NCBI GenBank assembly: GCA_964618455.1
Contig: CAZUAQ010000009.1
Span: 77,276-141,275, forward strand
DNA: 64,000 nucleotides
Origin: CAZUAQ01 sp964618455
GTDB taxonomy: Bacteria > Planctomycetota > Phycisphaerae > UBA1845 > PWPN01
Reading direction: 5' to 3'
In this document: piece by piece, positions 53,384-63,168 of the stretch
Layout of the letters: each line of letters opens with the position of its first letter
How positions within the stretch are numbered: position 1 is the stretch's first letter
Position numbers and translations under genes: made by a program
The notes under the pieces: generated by a model
Database searches by the model: none
What the model was told of the DNA's origin: nothing
Seen by the model: only the letters and a program-made list of their open reading frames with translations

Positions 53384-54916
53384 CTAGGGTGTGACGTCGG
53401 GTCGCAGCACCACAAGTCCCCAAAGCGGGAATTGCTCGATGGCAATCTCGGAACGCGCTTCGCGAGTTGTCACGTCGAGGCTCCGCGAAGGATGGCCAGG
53501 CAGCAGCAGGGCGGCGCGTGAAGGCCGGTCGCCGAACACGGTCGACCGCCGCCAGGACAATCGGAAGCTTTGCGGCCGGTCCACGGTGTTGATGAGATGA
53601 ATGACCACGGGGGCATCCGCCTCACCGGGGCGGACCCGCGCGAAGGCGGCCACGTTCGCGGCGCCGGCGATGGCGAGCGGTGGTTCGGGGTATCGGTCAT
53701 CGTGCATGTCGGGCCCGATGGCGGCGGCGTCTTCGTAGCCATCGAACAGCACCGCGTGCTCGCGCACGAAGCCGTACAGGTCGGCATATTCTTCAGGCTT
53801 ACCGAAATAACGCTCTGAACCTTCCGGCGTGGACTTCAGGTACACGTCCCACGGCACGATGAGATGTCCGCCGTTCGCGTAGCACGCTGCGATGACACGC
53901 CGCGTTTCGCGCACATCGGTGGAAACAAACGTGAAGATCTGCGCCTTGCCGCGCTGGCGTGCTTCGATCAGTTTCTCACGGATGCGGGCGGGGTGAGCAT
54001 CGCGGTGCGGCAACTCCGCCATCCCCATGTCGAAGAGATGATACGGAAAGCTCCACCGTCCGCCGTAGTTGTTCGAACTGATGGGAAAGCGGCGACCGGC
54101 GTGCTTGAAGAGCGCGGACCACATGTCCTCGTAAAATCTTTCCACGGAACGTCTCTGGAACTCGGCGAAGAGCTTCTTGAGCCGGCCGCCGTCCCACTTG
54201 CCGTAGTCATCCCCGACCGGTGCGTTCCTGCTTCGCAGGTGCTCACCGTAATTGAAGCGATCGAGATCCTCGATGCCGAGGGCTTTGCGTTCTTCCGCAT
54301 CGATTTCATCCTGGAGGAACGCGGTGAATCCGGTCATGCAATGCGTGCAGAAACAACCTCCCCAGTTGACGGCCGTCCAGTTGTTCCCGGGGTCATCGGT
54401 CTGAATGGAATCGGCACCGAGGTCGGCGAAGTGCTTGAGCCTGGTCAGGTACGACTGGCGGTAGTCCGGACAATTGACACATCCCCAGCTCGAGTTTTTC
54501 CACATGCGCATCCAGGGGGCGGTGATGATGCCTCCATTCAAGTCCAGGATGCGTCCCCGCCGCTGTTTCTCGCGAAGGTCGCCCACGAATGCGGACGTAT
54601 TGATCGCCGGGCAATAGGTCATGCCGCGTTTCTTGATCTCGGCAAGGAACTTTTTATCCGTGATGTACGCCCATTCCAGGCGCGTGGCGTGGAAGGCCTT
54701 CATGGCCTCGAGCGAGTCGTGCGGGTCGTCCTTGCCCCGGGGATGAACCCATCGGCTTGAAAAGCAGACGTCGGCGTACCCGGGCGCCCCGGCCGGACGG
54801 GTGGCAGGCTTGGCGACGTCGATCAGTTTCGGGTCCCCGCCGGCGGCGAGCAGCGCGTGCGGCCCGATGACCAGGATCAGGAAGCATGCGGCAAGAGTGC
54901 TCGTTCTGTCAACCAT
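53384..54916 (-). CDS. Secreted TIM-barrel-like protein, possible glycosidase
   Basis: A 510-residue exported protein. AAAGGA precedes ATG 54916. After a signal peptide (LAACFLILVIGPHALLA) come barrel-like strands: YADVCFSSRWVHP, GMTYCPAINTSAFVG, LGADSIQTDDPGNNW, GRRFPISSNNYGG and KAQIFTFVSTDV. Two acids at TDDP could serve catalysis. A beta domain (VVIHLINTVDRPQSFRLSW) ends it, as in family-42/14-like proteins. No GH family is assigned. It is divergent from the GH172-PL8-Gfo operon, which supports a shared substrate. Confidence 0.62.
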   Translation of the reverse strand: MVDRTSTLAACFLILVIGPHALLAAGGDPKLIDVAKPATRPAGAPGYADVCFSSRWVHPRGKDDPHDSLEAMKAFHATRLEWAYITDKKFLAEIKKRGMTYCPAINTSAFVGDLREKQRRGRILDLNGGIITAPWMRMWKNSSWGCVNCPDYRQSYLTRLKHFADLGADSIQTDDPGNNWTAVNWGGCFCTHCMTGFTAFLQDEIDAEERKALGIEDLDRFNYGEHLRSRNAPVGDDYGKWDGGRLKKLFAEFQRRSVERFYEDMWSALFKHAGRRFPISSNNYGGRWSFPYHLFDMGMAELPHRDAHPARIREKLIEARQRGKAQIFTFVSTDVRETRRVIAACYANGGHLIVPWDVYLKSTPEGSERYFGKPEEYADLYGFVREHAVLFDGYEDAAAIGPDMHDDRYPEPPLAIAGAANVAAFARVRPGEADAPVVIHLINTVDRPQSFRLSWRRSTVFGDRPSRAALLLPGHPSRSLDVTTREARSEIAIEQFPLWGLVVLRPDVTP

Positions 54917-55004
54917 GAGATGCGTTCCTTTGATCTTGAAGCGGCAGTGAGGATAACATCGCCATTTCACCGGGACAATCGAAATCCTTCGGGAAGGAAT
55001 GACC

Positions 55005-56522
55005 ATGGATCGTACCTTAACTTGCCGGGCCGGCCTGCTCATCGCCGCAACCATCCTGCCCCGGATGGCCTCCGCCGGGCCGCTGGAGAATCTCTACGAA
55101 ATGCGCGACGCCCGGACGCGCCGCGTCTCCAGTGCGGATGCGAATTGGCAGGACGGCAATGGCGACGCCCGGACGTTGCCGGTCGGCGAGACGCGTCTGA
55201 TTGCCGACGTCGACGGCCCGGGCATCATCCGCCACATCTGGTTCACGTTCTACGGGCACGATCCGAAGCAGGGACGCGGGCTCGTACTGCGGATGTACTG
55301 GGACGGCTCGGACATTCCGGCGGTGGAATCGCCGGTGGGGGATTTCTTCGCCGTCGGGCATGGCGCGCTGCGCAAAGTGAACTCGCAGGTCGTCAGCGTC
55401 AGCTCGGAGGCACGGGCATTCAACTGCTACTGGCCGATGCCGTTCCGCAAGCACGCGAAGATCACCATCACCAATGAATCCGAGCATCACGCCGGCGTGT
55501 TCTGGTACGTCGATTACGAAGAAGTGGACGCGCTGCCGGACAGCGCGGCGTACTTCCATGCCCAGTACCGCCAGGAGTATCCCGCGAAACCGGGCGACTA
55601 CCTCATCCTCGACGCCGAGGGGCGAGGCCATTACGTCGGTACCGTCCTCTCGACCCGGTTTCGATCCACCGGCTGGTACGGTGAGGGCGACGATCGCTTC
55701 TTCATCGACGGCGACACCGAGCCGACACTCAGCGGCACCGGCACGGAGGACTACTTCTGCGACGCGTGGGGCTTTCGCGCGTTCAACCGTCCGTACTACG
55801 GCGTGACGATCTGGGACGGTATCGACATCGCCGATCGCGTGACCGCCTACCGGTGGCACGTGCCCGATCCGGTCCATTTCAAGAAGTCGCTCAAGGTGAC
55901 CATCGAGCACAAGGGCGTCATGCCGGATCAGACCGGGGCGTGGTTCACGAACTTCCACGAGCGGCCTGATCTTATCAGTTCGGTGGCGTACTGGTACCAG
56001 ACGGGCAGGGCGAAACGCTTCGCCGAACTCCCCCCAGCCTCCGAGCGGACCGTGCCGTATATCAACGTGGAACTGGACGATCCGAAGGTGGTCACCGTCA
56101 CGCCGAAGAACACTGGATTGACGGTGCAGCGTGGGACCTATCTCGGCGGGCGACAGTTGCTCGGTGTGTTCAAGAGCCCCGGCGGTAAGCTGGTGTACCC
56201 GTTCACGCTGGAACGTGACATCGAGGGGTACGCCCGGTTGCACGCCAACACGTCGTGGGACAACGGCATCTGGCGCGTCTCACTCAACGGCAACAAGCCG
56301 CACAAGATCGATACGCTGGACCTCTATCGCCCGGTCGTCGAAGGCGTGGAGATCCAACTCGGGCATGTCGACCTGAAAGCGGGCAAGCATCAACTGGAGT
56401 TCGAATGCCTCGGCAAAGACCCGGCGTCGAAGTCGTATCATCTGGGCATCGATGCGTTCATCATCGAAGAGGTCGAGCCGTTTCACGTCGTACGGGAGTT
56501 GGACGATGCGAAGGAAGAGTAG
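55005..56522 (+). CDS. Secreted GH172 (DUF2961) glycosidase with C-terminal beta domain
   Basis: A 505-residue exported protein; GGAAGG favours ATG 55005 over ATG 54999. The DUF2961 domain has VDGPGIIRHIWFTFYGHD, SPVGDFFAVGHG, FNCYWPMPFRKHAKITI and SGTGTEDYFCDAWG. Candidate catalytic acids E227 (GEGDD) and E248 (TEDYF) are 21 residues apart, as in characterised family members. An extra ~135-residue sandwich (VYPFTLERDIEGYARLHANT) is absent from the 8.1-kb paralogue. Its stop overlaps the PL8 start, suggesting coupled translation. Confidence 0.88.
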   Translation: MDRTLTCRAGLLIAATILPRMASAGPLENLYEMRDARTRRVSSADANWQDGNGDARTLPVGETRLIADVDGPGIIRHIWFTFYGHDPKQGRGLVLRMYWDGSDIPAVESPVGDFFAVGHGALRKVNSQVVSVSSEARAFNCYWPMPFRKHAKITITNESEHHAGVFWYVDYEEVDALPDSAAYFHAQYRQEYPAKPGDYLILDAEGRGHYVGTVLSTRFRSTGWYGEGDDRFFIDGDTEPTLSGTGTEDYFCDAWGFRAFNRPYYGVTIWDGIDIADRVTAYRWHVPDPVHFKKSLKVTIEHKGVMPDQTGAWFTNFHERPDLISSVAYWYQTGRAKRFAELPPASERTVPYINVELDDPKVVTVTPKNTGLTVQRGTYLGGRQLLGVFKSPGGKLVYPFTLERDIEGYARLHANTSWDNGIWRVSLNGNKPHKIDTLDLYRPVVEGVEIQLGHVDLKAGKHQLEFECLGKDPASKSYHLGIDAFIIEEVEPFHVVRELDDAKEE

Positions 56523-58626
56523 CGTAGGGCGGTTCGCACTGCTGGTGGCCGTGGTGCCGGGGCTTAGGGTACCCACGGCATTCGCCGACGATCTGCTCTG
56601 GATCCAGAAGGACGAACTGCGCCAGGTCAAGCGGCGGATCCGCGACGAGTTCACGCTGCGCGAGGTGCCGGAAGACGCCCCGGGCAAGCGGGAGTACCTC
56701 GACTGGCTGGACGGCGAGGTCGATGACCTGCTCGCGAAGGAGGGCGGTTACTGGTCGGAGTTCGACTCGGTGGATCACCCCGCCATCTCGCATCACGCCA
56801 AGGCCTTCTACCTGCCGTCTCTGCTGACCCGTGCCTGGTTCACGCCCGGCAGCCGCCATCACAAGAGCGAAGACGTCTGGGCGGCCGTTGAAGCCGGACT
56901 GCGTCATTACCTTCAATTCGCTCATCCCGATCTGCCGGACAAGAAGCCGCACAACTGGTGGGCGTGGGACATCGGCATTCCCACGCATCTGCTCGATGTG
57001 CTGATCCTCGGGCAGGGGAAGATGTCGCGCGATCTGTTCACGCGGGAAGTGGCAACCGTCGCGCATCTGCTCGAGCTCGAAGACGAGATCAGCGAAGAGG
57101 GCTCCTGGATCCGCTCCGGCGATCCAGTCAGCGGCAGGACCGACATGAACCGGCTGTGGCGCGCCCAGTTGCGCATGCGCCTCGGCGTGCTGGTGGGCAA
57201 TCCGCGCGTGGCGGGGACGTGGAGCGAGAGGGCGTTCGGCGAGATGGTCGCTCCCGGCGTGGGTTCGTGGCAGTCGGATGGAAGCTACAAGTTCCACGGC
57301 CAGTGCCCGATGTGGGCGTACGGGCGCGGCTTCATCCACGACTATGCTTGGCTGCTGCAGCGCTACCGCGGGACGTCCTTCGGCCCGACCGACGCGCAGC
57401 TCGACCACTACGCCGCCATGCTGGAAGGGTACGTCAACGGGTTTCTCTATCGTGGGCGGATCAACCCCGCCATGATCGGCCGGGAGATCTCGCGCGGCGA
57501 AAAGATCCATTACAACAGCTACCTTCCCTACGCATTGGCGGTGATGTCGGTGACGGATCATCCCGCGGCGGAACGGTTCGCGCGGCTGTTCGCCCGGGAA
57601 TCGGAATACGTCGAACACGGCCATCCCGCGCATCGGCGGCAGCAGGCGTACGGCCACGCCATCGCCCGCAAGTCCCCGCCGGCTGATCCGGTGAACGATA
57701 TTTTCGCCTATCCCGACAGCGACTTCCTGCAGATCACGCGGCCGACGTGGTCGCTCGGGATCAAGATGCACTCGAACCGCAACTGCGGATTCGAATCAAT
57801 CAATCGCGAGAATCTCCGCGGATGGTTCCTCAGCCACGGGTCGATGTTTCACTACCTCGACGGGACCGAGTGGGACGGAGCCTGGTCCACCATCGACTGG
57901 ATGCGCCTGCCCGGCACAACCGTCGCGCGCGACGTCAATGGGGCGAACCAGTCCGGCCGCGTCGGCGTCGTACGACTCTCAGCGGATCGGGCCGCCGCCT
58001 GCATGGAACTCGAGCACGCCGCGTTTCGGGCGCGCAAGTCCTGGATCGTGGAGGGCGATCTAATCATCTGCCTCGGCGATGGGATCGAAGGCCCCGGACA
58101 CGTGGAGACGATCGTCGCTCATCAACCCGTGGCGGACGATACCGCCATCTGGATCGACGGCGAACGTATCGACGAGAAACAGTTCGATCGCGCGCTCGCG
58201 GCGCGATGGATCTGGTTCGACGGTGTGGGCTACGTGATGGATGAACCGGGGGAAGTCCGCGTGCTCCGCGAGAAGCGGACTTCGGATTGGTCGGCGATCC
58301 GCGACGAGCGCATGCACGGCGTGGGCGAGGTCGTCACGCACACGTACGTGACGATCGTCATCGAGCACACACCCCAGCGGAATCGCTACGCGTACCGGAT
58401 GATGCCGAGCATACCGCGGGACGAAGTCACTGAAGTCGCCGCCGGCCGGTACGACACGCGCTATCAGTTCCAGCATGCGGCGGAGTACTACGAGGTTCAT
58501 ACGTCGCGTTCGATGATCCGCGTAAACTGGCAGGATTCAGCGCTTCTGGCGATGGGCGATCTTGTCGATTTCACCAAGCGTGCGACGTACGACCCGCCGA
58601 CGAAGGGACAACCGGATCATGAGTGA
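56509..58626 (+). CDS. PL8-type polysaccharide lyase
   Basis: A 705-residue exported protein overlapping the GH172 gene by 14 bases. GGGAG precedes ATG 56509. After a signal (LLVAVVPGLRVPTAFA) the (alpha/alpha) toroid has NWWAWDIGIP with the W150-W151 aromatic patch, N214 (TDMNRLW), H263 and Y271 (GSYKFHGQCPMWAYGRGF) matching the Asn-His-Tyr catalytic set of hyaluronate/chondroitin/xanthan lyases, and GREISRGEK. A beta-sandwich follows. It cleaves a uronate-containing polymer by beta-elimination. The exact substrate is unknown. Confidence 0.82.
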   Translation, partial: RRKSSVGRFALLVAVVPGLRVPTAFADDLLWIQKDELRQVKRRIRDEFTLREVPEDAPGKREYLDWLDGEVDDLLAKEGGYWSEFDSVDHPAISHHAKAFYLPSLLTRAWFTPGSRHHKSEDVWAAVEAGLRHYLQFAHPDLPDKKPHNWWAWDIGIPTHLLDVLILGQGKMSRDLFTREVATVAHLLELEDEISEEGSWIRSGDPVSGRTDMNRLWRAQLRMRLGVLVGNPRVAGTWSERAFGEMVAPGVGSWQSDGSYKFHGQCPMWAYGRGFIHDYAWLLQRYRGTSFGPTDAQLDHYAAMLEGYVNGFLYRGRINPAMIGREISRGEKIHYNSYLPYALAVMSVTDHPAAERFARLFARESEYVEHGHPAHRRQQAYGHAIARKSPPADPVNDIFAYPDSDFLQITRPTWSLGIKMHSNRNCGFESINRENLRGWFLSHGSMFHYLDGTEWDGAWSTIDWMRLPGTTVARDVNGANQSGRVGVVRLSADRAAACMELEHAAFRARKSWIVEGDLIICLGDGIEGPGHVETIVAHQPVADDTAIWIDGERIDEKQFDRALAARWIWFDGVGYVMDEPGEVRVLREKRTSDWSAIRDERMHGVGEVVTHTYVTIVIEHTPQRNRYAYRMMPSIPRDEVTEVAAGRYDTRYQFQHAAEYYEVHTSRSMIRVNWQDSALLAMGDLVDFTKRATYDPPTKGQPDHE

Positions 58627-59920
58627 CTCACGAACGTTGAAACTGGCGCTGGTGGGCGGCGGCATGTTCGGGCGCGACGTCATCCTGCGATGCCTCGCGG
58701 ACGTCGAGCGCTTTGGCATCGCACCGTATCTCGGCACCGCCGGGCTGGATCATCACGCGCGGGAACTGGCGGCGGTTTGCTACGAGGTCGTCGGCATCGG
58801 TACGCGCACCGAGAGCAGCGCGCGGATCCTGACCACCGAGTACCGCCAATGGGTGCCCGGGTCGAACGTCGAGCCCTTCTCCGGCGAGGCGCCCTGGGAG
58901 GACCTCCTCGACAAGCTCGCGCCCGACGTGCTCTTCGTCGCCACGCCGGATCACCTGCACACGGCCCCGATTCTGGCGGCGTTGGAGCGCGGCTGCCATG
59001 TCGTCGCGGAGAAGCCGCTGGCCCTGACCGTGGCGGACGCGCAAACGATCATCGCCAGGAGCAAGGCCGCCGGGTGCGTCGTGGCGGTGGACATGCACAA
59101 GCGCTACGACGCCTTTCTGCGCAGCGCCTTCCTCGACATCGTGCCGCGCATCGGCGACCTCGTGTACGGCCGCGCCGTGCTCGAAGAGCCGCTCGAAGTC
59201 TCGACGCAGATCTTCAAGTGGGCGGCCCGCAGCAATCCCTTCAGCTACGTCGGCGTGCATTGGACGGACCTCGTCGGTCATTACCTCGGCGTCCGGCCGG
59301 TGTCGCTCCACGCCGTCGGCCAGAAGAAGCTGCTCGTCAATTACAGGGACCACGCGCATCCCGACGGCATCGATACTTTCGACGCCATGCAGGTCAACGT
59401 GCAGTACGACAACGGCATGAACGTCACCTACGTGAACAACTGGATCAATCCCGATGCCTTCGAAGGCCCGGTGAACCAGGAGCTGGAGCTCATCGGCACG
59501 GCGGGGCGCGTCTTCGTCGATCAGCAGGATCGCGGCCTGCGCTACGTCATCGATATCGAAGGCTCGTGCACGGGCAATCCGCACTTTCAGGCGGAAGTGC
59601 CCCGGGCGGGATTTGAGGACGACGCGAAAGCGAACGGCGTGCATGCGCGGGAACGCGATCACGCGTGCATCGGCTACTGCCGCGATTCGCTCACCGCCGG
59701 GCTCGATGCCGCTACGCGCGTCGCTCTCGGCCACGCCACGCGCGACCAACTCACCGGCACCTACCCCGACGCCGAGTCCGCTCTCCATCCCGTCGCCATC
59801 CTCGAAACCGCCGACCAGGTCGCCCGCGTCAACCACGACCGCCTCAAGAACGGCCAGGGCGCGACCGCCACCGCTTCCGTCGACACGACGGGATCGATCA
59901 CAATATACTGTGATACCTGA
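58619..59920 (+). CDS. Gfo/Idh/MocA-family oxidoreductase
   Basis: A 433-residue NAD(P)-dependent enzyme. Start ATG 58619 overlaps the PL8 stop by 8 bases. LKLALVGGGMFGRDV is the Rossmann loop, VLFVATPDHLHTAPILAALERG and HVVAEKPLAL the family block with the catalytic Lys, and GVHWTDLVGHYLG the substrate His region. No signal peptide is present, so it acts on the imported sugar product of the operon. It is ~60-100 residues longer than the average member. Confidence 0.9.
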   Translation: MSDSRTLKLALVGGGMFGRDVILRCLADVERFGIAPYLGTAGLDHHARELAAVCYEVVGIGTRTESSARILTTEYRQWVPGSNVEPFSGEAPWEDLLDKLAPDVLFVATPDHLHTAPILAALERGCHVVAEKPLALTVADAQTIIARSKAAGCVVAVDMHKRYDAFLRSAFLDIVPRIGDLVYGRAVLEEPLEVSTQIFKWAARSNPFSYVGVHWTDLVGHYLGVRPVSLHAVGQKKLLVNYRDHAHPDGIDTFDAMQVNVQYDNGMNVTYVNNWINPDAFEGPVNQELELIGTAGRVFVDQQDRGLRYVIDIEGSCTGNPHFQAEVPRAGFEDDAKANGVHARERDHACIGYCRDSLTAGLDAATRVALGHATRDQLTGTYPDAESALHPVAILETADQVARVNHDRLKNGQGATATASVDTTGSITIYCDT

Positions 59921-59968
59921 CGTTCACGTCCGAGTTCTACGATCAGGGGTGTTCACAGGGGGACGATC

Positions 59969-61360
59969 ATGAGCTCAAGCGGCTCACTTCTGACGCTCAT
60001 CATGTTGCTGATCCTGTTCGCCACGCCGCCGGTGGGCCTGATGCTGCTGGTGTTCGGCCTGCGCGGTCGACGCGTGGGGTACGAGCCGCGCTGCCGCCGC
60101 TGTCGGTACAACTTGACCGGGCTTATGTCGAAAATATGCCCTGAATGCGGCGCGGATCTGAAAGCCACCGATGCCACCGCCATCGGCTTGCGAAAACGAC
60201 GCACCGCTCTACTCTTCGCGGGGGCGGCGTTGCTGCTCTTCGGCGTGGCGGCGTGGAGCGTCCGCATCTACGGACAAGCCAACCAGGTCGACTGGTACCG
60301 CTACTATCCGGCGGGCATGCTGAATACCGCAATCACGAACGGTGATCGGAAGGCGTTGAACGAACTGGACCGTCGCTACTTCGCTGATGAACTTTCCGAG
60401 TCGGCCATCTCCGGATTCATCGCGAAGGCATTGGAGATCCAGGGCGCCGAGGAGCGTCACCGCCTGATGCACCCATCCATCGATCTTCTCTACCAGATGG
60501 TACTCGACGGCCACGTCACCCCGGCCGATGAACAGCAGTTCTATCAGCAACTCGTGCAGATCACGATGGAGGTGCGCCCGCGCATCCGCCACGGCGAGCC
60601 GTTGACGATCCAACTCAACGTCTCACATCGCGGGGGAGAAAGCTGGCAGTTTCCCGCCTTTCAGCGGAACATGCGTCTATTACTGGACGATCACGTGGTG
60701 CTTGAACAGGAGCCCGAAAGCCACTGGGGCACGACGCTGGGCTTCGGCGGTTACAGCAGAACGGGGACGCGCGATTACGATCCCGACGGGATCCCTCCCG
60801 GTGCGTACCAGGTCAAGCGGACCTGGGAGATCCATGTCTATCCCGCATATACGGGTGTGGCATACCTGACGATCGATCCGAACACGGTCGAGCCCCTCGC
60901 GGTCGTCCCATTGCGTTGCATCGCTCCGGTCGAGATCCTTCCCGCCGACGCGGAAGATCTGGTGGCCATGACGGATCGACCGGGCCTGAAGGAGCAGATG
61001 GCGAAGCTGATCAAAGTCGATCAGTTGCGCGTCATCTCCGCCAGGAAGACCGAGGAATCTGAGATTGCACTCGATGTGCGCATCAATCTTGCTGACGGCC
61101 CGGCAGCCGATCCCCTCCCTATCGGCGTCGCCTTCGACGTCATCGCACTCGTCGACGGCACTGAGTATCAACTGGGGCATGTGAGTCGCAAGCAAGGACC
61201 CGGCATCAACACTGGGTTCACCGGAGCACTCCCAGATCTTGAAGGTGATACGATCGATATCCTCCTCCGTGCGAATCGCGATATCGCCAAGCGCTCCATC
61301 GACATCTACGAGATCTGGGACGGCGAATTACTCTTCGAAAATGTGAAGGTCCAGAGATGA
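59969..61360 (+). CDS. Zinc-ribbon membrane protein of unknown function
   Basis: A 463-residue protein. GGGGGAC precedes ATG 59969. TM1 (LLTLIMLLILFATPPVGLML) comes first, then ribbon CRRCRYNLTGL...CPECG, TM2 (ALLFAGAALLLFGVAAW) and a long outer domain rich in strands and Asp/Glu (PLTIQLNVSHRGGESWQFPA). The CRYNLTGL ribbon is widespread in Phycisphaerae membrane proteins. The gap from the operon upstream is 48 bases, so co-transcription is possible. Confidence 0.72.
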   Translation: MSSSGSLLTLIMLLILFATPPVGLMLLVFGLRGRRVGYEPRCRRCRYNLTGLMSKICPECGADLKATDATAIGLRKRRTALLFAGAALLLFGVAAWSVRIYGQANQVDWYRYYPAGMLNTAITNGDRKALNELDRRYFADELSESAISGFIAKALEIQGAEERHRLMHPSIDLLYQMVLDGHVTPADEQQFYQQLVQITMEVRPRIRHGEPLTIQLNVSHRGGESWQFPAFQRNMRLLLDDHVVLEQEPESHWGTTLGFGGYSRTGTRDYDPDGIPPGAYQVKRTWEIHVYPAYTGVAYLTIDPNTVEPLAVVPLRCIAPVEILPADAEDLVAMTDRPGLKEQMAKLIKVDQLRVISARKTEESEIALDVRINLADGPAADPLPIGVAFDVIALVDGTEYQLGHVSRKQGPGINTGFTGALPDLEGDTIDILLRANRDIAKRSIDIYEIWDGELLFENVKVQR

Positions 61361-61461
61361 GCACACGCGCGGCACGGTGACGATTGACGTCAGTCGGCTG
61401 GAATGTGAGGATGCCGATGACTTCTTGGCTCATCTCGTCTCATCACGAACAGGGGAATGCC

Positions 61462-61890
61462 ATGTACAGCATCAAACCGGGACGGGGCCCCTCATTGGGA
61501 TCCGCCGTGGGGGGCGTCATCGCGGCGGTGTTCGGCGTCTTCTGGACCATCGCGGCCGCTTCGATGGGGGCGCCGGGCTTTTTCGTTTTCTTTGGCATCG
61601 TGTTCGTATTCGTCGGCATCGGCCGGGCGATCTACGCTTTCTACAACGCCACATCCCCCAATCGATTCAGCGAATACGACATCACGACACACGATGAAGA
61701 ATCCGACCCGCTGTCGGATGCCTTCGGGAGGTCATCCCTTCACCGGAACGCCGATCACCCTGCCCATCATGACAGACACCCGGACATCGGCGCGGAACCC
61801 CGCAAATACGAAGGCGACTACTGCCCATTCTGCGGTTCGGCCGTGCAGCCCGATTTCGACTTCTGTCCGAAGTGCGGCAAGGACATCTGA
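61462..61890 (+). CDS. Small membrane protein with C-terminal zinc ribbon
   Basis: A 142-residue protein. Start ATG 61462 follows GGGGAA. Two TM helices (GGVIAAVFGVFWTIAAASMG and GFFVFFGIVFVFVGIGRAI) precede a His/Asp-rich linker and a ribbon CPFCGSAVQPDFDFCPKCG. Unknown role. Confidence 0.7.
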   Translation: MYSIKPGRGPSLGSAVGGVIAAVFGVFWTIAAASMGAPGFFVFFGIVFVFVGIGRAIYAFYNATSPNRFSEYDITTHDEESDPLSDAFGRSSLHRNADHPAHHDRHPDIGAEPRKYEGDYCPFCGSAVQPDFDFCPKCGKDI

Positions 61891-62046
61891 CCCTCAGGGT
61901 CGACTTCGCGATCCACCCGGCGAACGCGGATCTCCACCTTGAAATAGCACCCAACCGGTACTATATTCTCCATGCGAAGTAACAACCTTTGCATGCACAA
62001 TATCGTGCCTGAACTGACATAATCTCATGAATCACCGAGGCTTAGC

Positions 62047-63168
62047 ATGAGCACCGACCTTTCGCCGACCAAGGAACAGATCATCGACGCCCTCCGCCAG
62101 GTCCAGGATCCGGAACTGCACAAGGATCTGGTCACGCTGAACATGGTGAAGAACGTGGCGGTGTGTGATGGACTGGTCCGGCTGAACATCGAGCTGACCA
62201 CACCCGCGTGCCCGCTCAAGGATCAGATCCGCAACGACATCGATACGGCACTGAAGAAGGTCGAGGGCGTCCGCTCGGCGGAGATCGAGTTCAGCGCCCA
62301 GGTACGCTCGGGTCAAACCCCGGGTCAGGCCGGGGGACCGATGGGTCAGGCCCAATTGCCGAACGTCAAGAACATCATTGCCGTCGGGGCCGGGAAGGGC
62401 GGTGTCGGCAAGAGCACGGTCAGCGTGCTCACCGCCGTCGGGCTCGCCCGCGCGGGCGCGAAGGTCGGCCTGATGGATGCCGATGTCTACGGCCCGTCCA
62501 TCCCGAAAATGCTCGGTATCGAGAACGCCAAGCCCTCCGTCACGCCCGATGAGAAACGGATCATTCCGGTCGAGGCCGCCGGGATCAAGGTGATGAGCAT
62601 CGGCTTCATGATCGAACCCGACCGCGCGGTGATCTGGCGTGGCCCGATGATCCACGGCACGGTCAAGCAGTTTCTCGATCAGGTCGAGTGGGGCGAGCTC
62701 GACTACCTCATCGTCGACCTGCCACCGGGCACCGGCGATGTCCCGCTGACGCTGTCGCAGTCGATCCCGATGACCGGCGCCGTCGTGGTCTGCACGCCGC
62801 AGGACGTGGCCCTGCTCGATGCCGTTCGCGCCGCCAAGATGTACCAGCAGCTCAACGTCGACATCCTCGGCATCGTCGAGAACATGAGCTATTTCATCGC
62901 CCCGGATACCGGCAAGGAGTATGACCTGTTCGGCAAGGGGGGTGCGGAAAAGGCCGCCGCCAAGCTGAAGGCCCCATTCCTCGGGTCGATCCCGATCAAC
63001 GTGGGCATCCGCATCAGCGGGGACAAGGGCAATCCCCACACGGTGTTCGAGGAGAACAACCAGGGCATCGGCGATGCGGTCACCCGGACGGTCGAGAACC
63101 TCGCTGGCCAGGTCTCCATCCGCAATAGCCAGAAAGCCGCCCCGGTTCAGCTCAACATTCACCGATAA
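62047..63168 (+). CDS. Mrp/NBP35-type iron-sulfur carrier ATPase lacking the C-terminal CxxC
   Basis: A 373-residue P-loop ATPase of the ApbC/Mrp family. The N-terminal MIP18 domain (DPELHKDLVTLNMVKNVAV, TTPACPLKD) is followed by AVGAGKGGVGKSTVSV (deviant Walker A), LMDADVYGPSIP, VDLPPGTGDVPLTL and GIVENMSYF. At the usual cluster-binding site CPxC the protein reads IAPDTGKEYDLFGKGG, with no cysteine, which is unusual and bears on whether it carries Fe-S. No promoter was recognised in the 156-base gap upstream. Confidence 0.92.
   Translation: MSTDLSPTKEQIIDALRQVQDPELHKDLVTLNMVKNVAVCDGLVRLNIELTTPACPLKDQIRNDIDTALKKVEGVRSAEIEFSAQVRSGQTPGQAGGPMGQAQLPNVKNIIAVGAGKGGVGKSTVSVLTAVGLARAGAKVGLMDADVYGPSIPKMLGIENAKPSVTPDEKRIIPVEAAGIKVMSIGFMIEPDRAVIWRGPMIHGTVKQFLDQVEWGELDYLIVDLPPGTGDVPLTLSQSIPMTGAVVVCTPQDVALLDAVRAAKMYQQLNVDILGIVENMSYFIAPDTGKEYDLFGKGGAEKAAAKLKAPFLGSIPINVGIRISGDKGNPHTVFEENNQGIGDAVTRTVENLAGQVSIRNSQKAAPVQLNIHR

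Noticed and set aside
58628..59836. 402-codon minus-strand frame
   Set aside because: Mirror of the Gfo/Idh gene; no motif of its own.
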